A DNA stretch of 13,547 bases, from positions 120,487-134,033 of the forward strand of contig JABUSF010000003.1 in assembly GCA_021443945.1 (NCBI GenBank), in the 5' to 3' direction. This document shows, piece by piece, positions 6,938 to 13,498 of the stretch (the stretch's first letter is position 1; each line of letters starts with the position of its first letter). This DNA comes from Ileibacterium sp. GTDB taxonomy: Bacteria; Bacillota_I; Bacilli_A; Erysipelotrichales; Erysipelotrichaceae. Under the pieces are notes generated by a model. The model worked only from the letters and a program-made list of their open reading frames with translations, ran no database searches and was not told where the DNA came from. Position numbers and translations under genes: made by a program.

Positions 6938-7840
6938 ATGAAACGATTGCTATTATTGTATAATCCCAATTCCGGCGATGGACGAATTCGGGCCCATCTG
7001 GCAGAGATTGTAGAAATCATCAGCCTGGAGGGGTTTGAAGTGACCGTCTATCCCACCAAAAGTGCCGGTGACGGGCAGAGATATATCAGTGAGCATGGAC
7101 AGGAATTCAATCAGATTGTGAGTGCCGGCGGCGATGGAATGCTTCATGAAACGGTCAATGGCCTGGGAGCCATCGGTTTCTCCAGAAGACTGGGCTACAT
7201 TCCGGCAGGAACCGTGAATGATTTCGCCAATACCCATGAGATCCCCCTGAAAATGGAAAAAGCGGCAAAAAGCGCCGTCTCCTCCAACATTCGCCAAATT
7301 GATCTTGGCGTTTTCAATGGCCGGTATTTTGCCTATGTGGCTGCCTGCGGCATTATGACACATGCCTCCTACGATACCAGCCAAATTGATAAAAAGCGTT
7401 TTGGTTCCATGGCTTACGTAGTCAATGGTCTTGTTTCCGTGGACTACACCCATTGGGAAAACAACTCCTGCAATATGCATGTGAGATGGGAATCCGGAAG
7501 CGTAAGAGGTTCTTTCGTTTTCTGCTCCATTTCCAACTCCGAATATATTGGCGGGTTCCGTCAGTTTGCCGACGATAATTTTTCCTGGAACGACGGGGTG
7601 CTGGAAGGCTTTTTCATTCGCACCCCGAGAAGCATTCCGGATTTGAACACCATACTCGGGGGCATCTTGCTGAAAGATTATTCTTCCGACTGTTTCGTGA
7701 AAATACAGTCTCCCTGGTTTGAAATTGAAAGTGATCCGGTCAACTGGACTCTGGACGGGGAATATGGCGGCGAACACAGCCATGTTTATATCCGGGCAGC
7801 GGAAGAAGCACTGATGTTAAGTTCTGAAATTGAGGAGTAA
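6938..7840 (+). CDS. Diacylglycerol kinase-like lipid kinase (YegS/DagK family)
   Basis: Enzymes of this family phosphorylate diacylglycerol or related lipids with ATP. In Gram-positives DgkB recycles the diacylglycerol left by lipoteichoic acid synthesis. The 300-residue protein starts MKRLLLLYNPNSGDGR. It has the nucleotide-binding SAGGDGMLHETVNGL (62-76), the phosphate loop-like YIPAGTVNDFA (87-97), IDLGVFNG (121-128), and near the end LDGE (272-275), which in DgkB-type enzymes includes the catalytic acid. An in-frame ATG at 6929 overlaps the TATAAT box, so the ATG at 6938 is preferred. The stop is only 2 bases before the helicase ATG, and the helicase's ribosome binding site lies inside this gene, so the two are coupled. 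It is the first gene of the operon that runs to 12983. Whether the substrate is diacylglycerol or another lipid is not decided by sequence. Confidence 0.9.
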   Translation: MKRLLLLYNPNSGDGRIRAHLAEIVEIISLEGFEVTVYPTKSAGDGQRYISEHGQEFNQIVSAGGDGMLHETVNGLGAIGFSRRLGYIPAGTVNDFANTHEIPLKMEKAAKSAVSSNIRQIDLGVFNGRYFAYVAACGIMTHASYDTSQIDKKRFGSMAYVVNGLVSVDYTHWENNSCNMHVRWESGSVRGSFVFCSISNSEYIGGFRQFADDNFSWNDGVLEGFFIRTPRSIPDLNTILGGILLKDYSSDCFVKIQSPWFEIESDPVNWTLDGEYGGEHSHVYIRAAEEALMLSSEIEE

Positions 7841-7842
7841 TC

Positions 7843-10023
7843 ATGGAATCTCTGGATTGGATGGATCAACTGAATGCCGCTCAGCAGGAAGCGGTGGAAG
7901 CCACAGAAGGCTACGTCCGGGTAATTGCCGGAGCCGGCAGCGGCAAGACAAGAGCTTTGAGCAGCCGATTTGCCTATCTGGTCAATGAACTGGGCATTCT
8001 GCCCTCTTCCATTTTGTGCGTGACGTTTACCAACAAGTCTGCCGCAGAAATGAAAGCCAGAATTCGGCATATGATCGGTGATCAGGATGCCGGACTGGTA
8101 TGCACTTTTCACAGCTTCTGCTCTACCGTCCTGATGGAAGACAGCCATGCCATTGGATATCCAAAATCCTTTATGGTTCTCGACAATACGGATATTGATG
8201 CGATCCTTGGCCGGATTTACGAGGAAAGGGGACTGTCCCTGAAGGATATGACCTTCTCTGCGGCCAGAGATAAAATTGAGGTTCTCAAACTCTTTGAAAT
8301 CCCGGATTATTATAAGGATCTCATCAGCCTGTCCCAGCAGGAGCTTTTGAAAAAATATCAGAATGCCAAAACGAGCATGGATATCATTTTTTACGGGTAT
8401 TTGTATTACCAGAAAAAAAGCTTTGCTCTGGACTACAACGATCTGATCATTTTAAGTCTTCACATCTTCCGAACCCGTGAAGACATTCGTCATAAATGGC
8501 AGCAGCGGCTGGAGTACATTATGATCGATGAATTCCAGGATATTGACGGACTTCAGTATGAGCTCATGGAAGTTCTTTGCGGGTGGCATAAAAATCTGTT
8601 TATCGTAGGGGATCCGGATCAGACCATTTATACATGGAGAGGGGCCAAAGTGCGGTATCTCATGGATTTTGATCAGGATTTTCCGGGAACGCAGACCATC
8701 TTTTTAAATGAAAACTACCGAAGTACCCCGCAGATTCTGCAGGTGTCCAACAGTCTGATTGCAGCCAACTCCAATCGAATCAAAAAAGACCTTTATACCC
8801 AGAAGCCGGATGGCCCGATCGTACAGGCCATGCATTTTGACAGCATGGAAGCGCAGGGAAACGGGATTGCTCAGGTGGTCGAGTCCCTCATTAAAAAAGG
8901 ATATGAATATAAAGACATTGCGATCCTGTACAGAGCCCACTATCTTTCCAGAAATCTGGAAGAAGCCTTTATGAAGAAGGAAATTCCCTACACCATTTAT
9001 TCCGGAGTGCAGTTTTACCAGCGGGCTGAGATCAAAGACGCTTTGTCCTACCTGCGGATGCTGGTGTATAAAGACGATCTGGATTTTCTGCGGACCGTCA
9101 ATACACCCAAACGCAACATTGGCCGCTCAAGAATTCAGTTTCTGACCGACTATGCGCAAAACAATCAGATCAGTTTATGGCAGGCTCTTAAGGACAATCT
9201 GAGCTCTCCTTTGATTGCAGGCTCCAAAGCAAAAGAATATGTGGATTTGATCGAAAATATCGATCTGCAGAACAAAGCGGTTCACGAAATCCTTTCAGAA
9301 ATCCTGGACCGATCCGGGTATGAAAAAATGCGGCGAACGGAAGGAGCTCAGGAAAGGCTGGACAATCTGGCCGAACTGAAGCAGGCGGTTCTGGAATATG
9401 AACAGAGTGCCGGAGAAGATGTCACACTGGATGATTATCTCCGCCATGCTGCTTTAGCCAGTGCTGTTGACAGAGGCCTTGAGTCAGACCGGGTAAAAAT
9501 GATGACCGTCCATACCGCAAAAGGCCTTGAGTTTCCCATTGTCATTGTGGCGGGTTTAAGCGAAGGAATCTTTCCAAGCCGCAAGACAAAAAACCTGGAA
9601 GGCATGGAGGAAGAACGCCGGCTGGCGTTTGTGGCCATGACCCGTGCCAAAGAAAGACTGTTTCTGTCGGAAGCGAAAGGCGTAAATGCGCAGGGAGTTT
9701 TATGGCTTCCCTCCAGGTTTCTGCTGGATATTTCTCCTGACGCCCTTGCCTGGAATCCAGAATGTCCAAAAGATTTAATGGATCAGACCCGAAAAGCCGT
9801 GGATGCCAATCCAAGGCTGAAAGCAAATTCTGGGTTTGAAGCACTCGTGCCCGGCGACCGGGTGAAACACAAAGCCTTTGGAGAAGGAACCATTCTGGAG
9901 TGTGATGAGCAGGAAATGACCTACCTGGTGGAATTTGACCGCCTGAAGACGCAAAGAAGATTATCTTTCAGAGCGAAACTTGAAAAAACAGGGCATAAAG
10001 CCTTTAATGAGATAATGAACTAA
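7843..10023 (+). CDS. pcrA: PcrA/UvrD-family ATP-dependent 3'-5' DNA helicase
   Basis: This is a superfamily 1A helicase acting in DNA repair and in clearing conflicts on replicating DNA. At 726 residues its length equals that of typical PcrA. All helicase motifs are seen in order: Q motif LNAAQQEAVEA (10-20), Walker A AGAGSGKT (29-36), Ia TFTNKSAAEM (61-70), Ib TFHSF (88-92), II IDEFQDIDGLQYE (228-240), III VGDPDQTIYTWRGA (255-268), IV LNENYRSTPQIL (288-299), the QFYQRAEIKDALSYLRML block (390-407), V VHTAKGLEFPIVIVAG (556-571) and VI RRLAFVAMTRAKERL (592-606). A Tudor-like C-terminal segment GDRVKHKAFGEGTILE (671-686) is the RNA polymerase-binding part of PcrA. GAGGAG at 7832-7837 precedes the start by 5 bases. 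No partner such as ligA is visible nearby; it sits between envelope genes. Confidence 0.95.
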   Translation: MESLDWMDQLNAAQQEAVEATEGYVRVIAGAGSGKTRALSSRFAYLVNELGILPSSILCVTFTNKSAAEMKARIRHMIGDQDAGLVCTFHSFCSTVLMEDSHAIGYPKSFMVLDNTDIDAILGRIYEERGLSLKDMTFSAARDKIEVLKLFEIPDYYKDLISLSQQELLKKYQNAKTSMDIIFYGYLYYQKKSFALDYNDLIILSLHIFRTREDIRHKWQQRLEYIMIDEFQDIDGLQYELMEVLCGWHKNLFIVGDPDQTIYTWRGAKVRYLMDFDQDFPGTQTIFLNENYRSTPQILQVSNSLIAANSNRIKKDLYTQKPDGPIVQAMHFDSMEAQGNGIAQVVESLIKKGYEYKDIAILYRAHYLSRNLEEAFMKKEIPYTIYSGVQFYQRAEIKDALSYLRMLVYKDDLDFLRTVNTPKRNIGRSRIQFLTDYAQNNQISLWQALKDNLSSPLIAGSKAKEYVDLIENIDLQNKAVHEILSEILDRSGYEKMRRTEGAQERLDNLAELKQAVLEYEQSAGEDVTLDDYLRHAALASAVDRGLESDRVKMMTVHTAKGLEFPIVIVAGLSEGIFPSRKTKNLEGMEEERRLAFVAMTRAKERLFLSEAKGVNAQGVLWLPSRFLLDISPDALAWNPECPKDLMDQTRKAVDANPRLKANSGFEALVPGDRVKHKAFGEGTILECDEQEMTYLVEFDRLKTQRRLSFRAKLEKTGHKAFNEIMN

Positions 10024-10027
10024 CCAA

Positions 10028-10047
10028 CTGAATGAATTTCCATTCAG
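10028..10047 (+). other. Perfect 7-base hairpin in the helicase/LCP-like gap
   Basis: CTGAATG (10028-10034) and CATTCAG (10041-10047) flank the six-base loop AATTTC. The hairpin starts 5 bases after the helicase stop and ends 8 bases before the AAAAGGGG ribosome binding site of the next gene. No T run follows, so it is not a terminator. It could be an mRNA processing or stabilising element, and it masks the alternative ATG at 10032. Confidence 0.5.
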
Positions 10048-10067
10048 AACCTGAAAAGGGGACCCGT

Positions 10068-12293
10068 ATGAATAAAGATGAAAAGTCTAAAGAAGAAGTT
10101 CGTGAAGAAGAAGTCCTGAACGAAGAAGAAGCTTCTTCTGAAGATGCACAACAGGATTCTCACTCCGGGGAAGAGAAGACAGGCAGCCAAGAGCAGGAAG
10201 CTGAAGAAATCCCAGAACAGACAGAACCTGAAGCCCAGGAGAAAAATCCTGAGGCCCAGACAGAACCGGAAAGTCAGGAAGAAGAGTCTGAGACAGAGGC
10301 AGAATCTGAAAATCAGGAAGAAGAGTCCGGTCAACAGGCAGAATCTGAAAGCCGGGAAGAGCCTGACCAGCAGGAAAAGCAGGCCAAACCGGAAGCTGCA
10401 CACTCTGGGGAAGAAAAAACCGTTCGAGTGAAAGTCAACCGCAAAGTGTCTGTGGAACTTCCGGAATCCTTGAAAAATATTAAGCTGGAACTTCCTAAAA
10501 AGAGGATCAACTGGAAAAAGCTTTTGCGCAAACCGGGATTTTACATTTTTCTTCCTGGAGCGTTTGGCCTGATCTGGTTTTTAGCCGATCAGATTCGGCT
10601 GTCCATGCTGCCTGCAGGAGACATTGGCTTCTGGTTTGGAATCGGCGCTTTGTTGATGGCGCTTGCCTGGATGCTTTTGTTAAAAATGAGAAACCGCAGG
10701 CTCAAAGTCATTGGCGCCCTTCTGTCCATGCTTGTGTTTGCCTGCGCATATCTGTGTTCTGAAGTGTTTAATCCGATCAGTGACTGCTTGAAAGTCATGG
10801 CCTATCATTCGGAAGAAATTACCCAGAATCCGGGCATTTATGCAGCCAAGGCTGTACCGGTTAAAGATCTCAAGCAGCTGAACAAAGCGACTGTGGGAGT
10901 TCTCAAAGACCGAAGCCAGAACCTGAACAGCTATGTGATTCAACAGCTGGAAGATCAGGATATTCATGTCAAAGTAAAAGAGTACAGCTCGCTGCAGGCT
11001 TTGATCCGCGGTCTGAAAGGACAGGCGGTCCGGGCAGCCGTGCTTAATGATGCCGACCTGGCAGCTGCTGATCAGTTCAGTGATTTGAAGGAATCTGTCA
11101 AAGATCTTTCTTTGGTGAAGCAGTTTCCGGTGGATACAGGCATTCGCCGGACAGAACTGAAAGCGGATTTATACCAGCAGCCCTTTACTTTCCTGGTGGC
11201 TGCCTCCGATACAGACCTGTCTGAAAAATCCTTTGTGGCCGATGCCATTGGAGTGATCAGCGTCAACCCTCAGACCCGTCAGGTTCTGAATATTCAAATT
11301 CCGAGAAACTATCAGGTTCAAACGGCCTGCCCTCAGGGCATTGACTGTCCGGCAGGGGCAATGGATAAAGTTTCTCTGACCAGCCTGTATACCATTGAAA
11401 GTCTGCGGGCCTCCCTGGAACAGTTTTTGGGAACGGATATTCAGTTTCTTGTAAGGATAGATACCTCAAAGCTGAGTCAGCTGGCAGATTTATACAGTCC
11501 CGTCATGGTGACAGGATCGTATGGCTACTCCTCCGGTTCCTATACTTTTAAAGAGGGAGAGCAGGAAATGAACGGAGCCATGATGCGGCGTTTTATCAGC
11601 GACCGCAATGACTTTACCAGCGACGACCAGTATATGCAGCCAAATACCGTCAGCGCCATTGATGCTCTGCGCCAGGCGGTGAAGCCAAAATCAATCCTGG
11701 ACTACAAGCCGACCATGAAAGTTCTGGCTTCCAGTGTGGCAACCAGCTTTACCTACAATGAACTGCTTGATCTTTTGAAAATGTTTGAATTCGAAGATTT
11801 CCACTGGAACATACAGGACGTGGTGCTGCAGGTTCAGGATGGATGGGAATACTCTCCCTCCCTGACAACCCCAGCCTACACCGCTCTTGGTACAGACGAG
11901 AACGCCAATCAGGTCCGCGCCTGCATCAAACAGCTGCTGGACGGACAAGTTCCTCAGGTTCCCGCTGTTCAGACACAGGTCCCAGCGCAGGATCAGGCTG
12001 AGGAAGGAAGCAAGCAGGAGCAGAGTGAAGCCGAAACTTCCGCGGAAGACGCCGGATCGGGACAGGACAGTCAAAACGAGCAGTACTATGCCGAACAGCC
12101 ATCCTATTCTGAAACCTATACAGAACCGTATGGCAGTGATTCCGGCTACCAAAACGGCGGTATTCAGGATTCATCCGGCCAGAACACGGATCCCGGCAGC
12201 GATCAAAACTCTGACCAATATACAGACCAAAGCTCTGAACAGAGCAGCGATTCGAATGCGCAGCAGACAGAGCAGGAAGACGGACAGCAGTAA
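10068..12293 (+). CDS. Divergent LCP-like membrane protein with degenerate active site
   Basis: This 741-residue protein shares the layout of the LCP ligase at 1332-3227. It has an acidic Glu/Gln/Ser-rich cytoplasmic tail (1-115), a basic stretch, three membrane helices (about 157-175, 187-206, 212-232) and an accessory domain (about 270-350). An LCP-like domain (about 372-560) and a Gln/Ser/Asp/Tyr-rich outer tail (about 640-741) follow. LCP landmarks are recognisable but altered: SDSR reads SDTD (380-383), RSD reads VAD (390-392), IPRD reads IPRN (411-414), and YARER reads FISDR (509-513). The downstream R and R positions are M523 and P525. D392, R413, R513 and D520 remain, as does the Cx5C pair (C421, C427). 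Either activity has changed or it is a non-catalytic partner of true LCP enzymes. AAAAGGGG at 10055-10062 favours the ATG at 10068 over one at 10032. It lies in the operon between helicase and acyltransferase. Confidence 0.82.
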   Translation: MNKDEKSKEEVREEEVLNEEEASSEDAQQDSHSGEEKTGSQEQEAEEIPEQTEPEAQEKNPEAQTEPESQEEESETEAESENQEEESGQQAESESREEPDQQEKQAKPEAAHSGEEKTVRVKVNRKVSVELPESLKNIKLELPKKRINWKKLLRKPGFYIFLPGAFGLIWFLADQIRLSMLPAGDIGFWFGIGALLMALAWMLLLKMRNRRLKVIGALLSMLVFACAYLCSEVFNPISDCLKVMAYHSEEITQNPGIYAAKAVPVKDLKQLNKATVGVLKDRSQNLNSYVIQQLEDQDIHVKVKEYSSLQALIRGLKGQAVRAAVLNDADLAAADQFSDLKESVKDLSLVKQFPVDTGIRRTELKADLYQQPFTFLVAASDTDLSEKSFVADAIGVISVNPQTRQVLNIQIPRNYQVQTACPQGIDCPAGAMDKVSLTSLYTIESLRASLEQFLGTDIQFLVRIDTSKLSQLADLYSPVMVTGSYGYSSGSYTFKEGEQEMNGAMMRRFISDRNDFTSDDQYMQPNTVSAIDALRQAVKPKSILDYKPTMKVLASSVATSFTYNELLDLLKMFEFEDFHWNIQDVVLQVQDGWEYSPSLTTPAYTALGTDENANQVRACIKQLLDGQVPQVPAVQTQVPAQDQAEEGSKQEQSEAETSAEDAGSGQDSQNEQYYAEQPSYSETYTEPYGSDSGYQNGGIQDSSGQNTDPGSDQNSDQYTDQSSEQSSDSNAQQTEQEDGQQ

Positions 12294-12301
12294 GCTGTCT
12301 G
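12281..12301 (+). other. Hairpin with the LCP-like stop codon in its loop
   Basis: CGGACAGC (12281-12288) pairs with GCTGTCTG (12294-12301), with one G-U pair, around the loop AGTAA, which contains the stop codon TAA at 12291-12293. The AAGGAAGGA ribosome binding site of the next gene starts 5 bases later (12306). It may affect coupling between the two genes; no T run follows. Confidence 0.45.
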
Positions 12302-12317
12302 CAGAAAGGAAGGAATC

Positions 12318-12983
12318 ATGTCCGATCAGATTCGCATCAAAGATTTATATGACTTAAATCATACCCAGGCTAAAGAGTATCTGGAACAGTATGAATTTCC
12401 CTGGCAGGCCTTAAAAGGCATCGGTGATTTAATTGTGTCCCTGGGAGAAAAACTGGGAGAAGATTACACAGAAGTGAAGGAACATGTTTGGGTTCATAAG
12501 ACTGCCAAAGTGTTTGACAGTGCTTATCTTGGAGCTCCGTGCATCATTGGACCGGAAACGGAAGTTCGTCAGTGTGCTTTTATTCGCTCCAACGCTCTGG
12601 TGGGCTCAGGATGTGTCGTGGGCAACTCCACGGAGCTGAAAAACGTGATCCTGTTCGATAAAGTGCAGGTTCCTCACTACAACTATGTAGGAGATTCCAT
12701 TCTGGGGTTCAAATCCCATATGGGAGCCGGATCGATTACCTCCAATGTGAAGAGTGACAAAACACTTGTCGTTGTAAAAGGTGAAGAACATTACGCAACA
12801 GGTTTGAAAAAAATGGGAGCCATGCTCGGAGATGAAGTGGAAGTTGGCTGCAACAGCGTTCTGAATCCGGGCACGGTGATTGGATCTCATTCCAACGTTT
12901 ACCCATTGTCCAGAGTGCGCGGTGTCATTCCGGCCAATCACATTTTTAAGGATCAGGAACATATCGTCGAAAAGAAAAACTAA
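12318..12983 (+). CDS. GlmU-like left-handed beta-helix acyltransferase
   Basis: This 221-residue cytoplasmic protein is related to the acetyltransferase half of GlmU. It has a helical N-terminus (1-55) containing FPWQALKGIGDLIVSLG (27-43), then hexapeptide-repeat coils: HVWVHKTAKVFDSAYLGAPC (56-75), EVRQCAFIRSNALVGSGCVV (82-101) and a third set around 165-200 (GAMLGDEVEVGCNSVLNPGT). The segment PHYNYVGDSILG (119-130) aligns with the GlmU stretch GHLSYLGD, so H120 occupies the place of the GlmU catalytic histidine. GAGSITSN (136-143) fits the acetyl-CoA side. No nucleotidyltransferase domain (GxGTRM-type) is present, so a full GlmU role is unlikely even though such proteins are often labelled UDP-GlcNAc pyrophosphorylase. 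Sugar-nucleotide or glycan acetylation is the best guess. AAGGAAGGA at 12306-12314 supports the start. It is the last gene before the terminator. Confidence 0.8.
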   Translation: MSDQIRIKDLYDLNHTQAKEYLEQYEFPWQALKGIGDLIVSLGEKLGEDYTEVKEHVWVHKTAKVFDSAYLGAPCIIGPETEVRQCAFIRSNALVGSGCVVGNSTELKNVILFDKVQVPHYNYVGDSILGFKSHMGAGSITSNVKSDKTLVVVKGEEHYATGLKKMGAMLGDEVEVGCNSVLNPGTVIGSHSNVYPLSRVRGVIPANHIFKDQEHIVEKKN

Positions 12984-12994
12984 CAGCCGTCTGC

Positions 12995-13018
12995 AGGCTT
13001 CCCTCGGGAAGCCTTTTT
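12995..13018 (+). terminator. Rho-independent terminator ending the 6938-12983 operon
   Basis: AGGCTTCC (12995-13002) pairs with GGAAGCCT (13007-13014) around the four-base loop CTCG and is followed by a T run. It starts 11 bases after the acyltransferase stop codon. Confidence 0.92.
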
Positions 13019-13107
13019 AATTTGGAAAGAAATGCCTGAAGCATAAAAAACGACTGGGTTTATGAAAGTGAAACGTGATTAATGCATTAAAAGCCTTTTC
13101 AAATTGT

Positions 13108-13163
13108 TACATTTATTGGTAAACGTTTAAAAAGATTAAGGAAACATACATTTTTATTGGTAA
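13108..13163 (+). repeat. Direct repeat TACATTT(TT)ATTGGTAA, two copies
   Basis: TACATTTATTGGTAA (13108-13122) and TACATTTTTATTGGTAA (13147-13163) differ by a two-base T insertion. Their shared TTATTGGTAA cores begin 41 bases apart, close to four turns of the helix. That spacing would suit a protein bound at both sites. The first copy abuts the palindrome TAAACGTTTA. Confidence 0.55.
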
Positions 13164-13295
13164 GAGTGTGTAAAAAAAAAGCGATGAAAAGATCCTTATT
13201 GTTTAGCAGTATTTTTAGGAAAAAGAAGAGAAAAGCAGAAAATATAATCTTGATAAGATGATATTTTTGGAAAATCAACAAGGAAATGCGGGGGC

Positions 13296-13309
13296 TGAAA
13301 ACGATTATA
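13296..13309 (+). promoter_or_regulatory. cre-like (CcpA) site, one mismatch
   Basis: TGAAAACGATTATA matches the catabolite response pattern TGWAANCGNTNWCA at all fixed positions except the C near the end, which is T. It lies about 190 bases before the PTS start. Catabolite control of a sugar PTS is expected in Firmicutes, but such a short AT-rich match can arise by chance. Confidence 0.35.
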
Positions 13310-13404
13310 TTCACATATTTTGTAAATAATAACGTTCAAATTGCTAAACAAGAATGTAAAACAGGGGTAAAATTACTAGGAAATAGCCGAGCCGCTTCAT
13401 TTGT

Positions 13405-13461
13405 TGCAGAAACGGCCGGTGCTGCAGAAATAACTTTGCCGGTGATTGCGTGACCGGCAAA
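13405..13461 (+). other. Structured GC-rich leader before the PTS gene
   Basis: TTTGCCGGT (13435-13443) and ACCGGCAAA (13453-13461) form a perfect 9-base stem with a 9-base loop. Upstream, TGCAG (13405-13409) and CTGCA (13422-13426) form a second stem enclosing CGGCCG. The six bases GCCGGT occur twice (13415-13420 and 13438-13443), so ACCGGC (13453-13458) can pair with either. The stem ends 19 bases before AGGAGG. No T run follows it, which points to translational or processing control rather than termination. It fits no riboswitch class that I recognise. Confidence 0.5.
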
Positions 13462-13498
13462 TATACTGCTTGAAAGAATGAGGAGGAAACTCAAAACA

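Larger units (their letters stand above)
13021..13498 (+). other. AT-rich regulatory intergenic region before the PTS gene
   Basis: No convincing gene is seen in these roughly 480 bases on either strand. The first 350 bases are very AT-rich and contain perfect palindromes TTAATGCATTAA (13079-13090) and TAAACGTTTA (13120-13129). They also hold a direct repeat ending TTATTGGTAA, a TATAAT (13243-13248) without a clear -35, and the small inverted repeat ATCTTGATAAGAT (13247-13259). From about 13385 the base composition becomes GC-richer and structured (13405-13461). The ribosome binding site AGGAGG is at 13481-13486. The region probably carries the promoter and control sites of the PTS operon. 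Confidence 0.6.

Noticed and set aside
6953..7783. Open frame of 276 codons on the - strand opposite the lipid kinase gene
   Set aside because: No domain is recognisable and it lies wholly within a well-supported kinase gene; codon mirroring explains it. The same applies to the - strand frame at 3464-4249 opposite the GT2 gene.
10032..10067. Upstream ATG at 10032 as start of the LCP-like protein
   Set aside because: It lies inside a hairpin and has no ribosome binding site, whereas AAAAGGGG sits 5 bases before the ATG at 10068.
13099..13314. 71-codon - strand frame in the AT-rich intergenic region
   Set aside because: Phe/Leu/Ile-rich translation of AT-rich DNA; I saw no ribosome binding site or recognisable family, so chance is the best explanation.
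13437..13450. Sigma-54 type -24/-12 promoter at TTGCCGGTGATTGC
   Set aside because: Sigma-54 promoters often drive mannose-family PTS operons, but here the GC pairs are 10 bases apart rather than 12 and the GG of the -24 box is missing.
13361..13461. Cyclic-di-GMP, glmS or other known riboswitch in the PTS leader
   Set aside because: The ACAGGGGTAAA start recalls some riboswitch cores, but the conserved loop sequences of the c-di-GMP-I, glmS, T-box and THF classes are not present.
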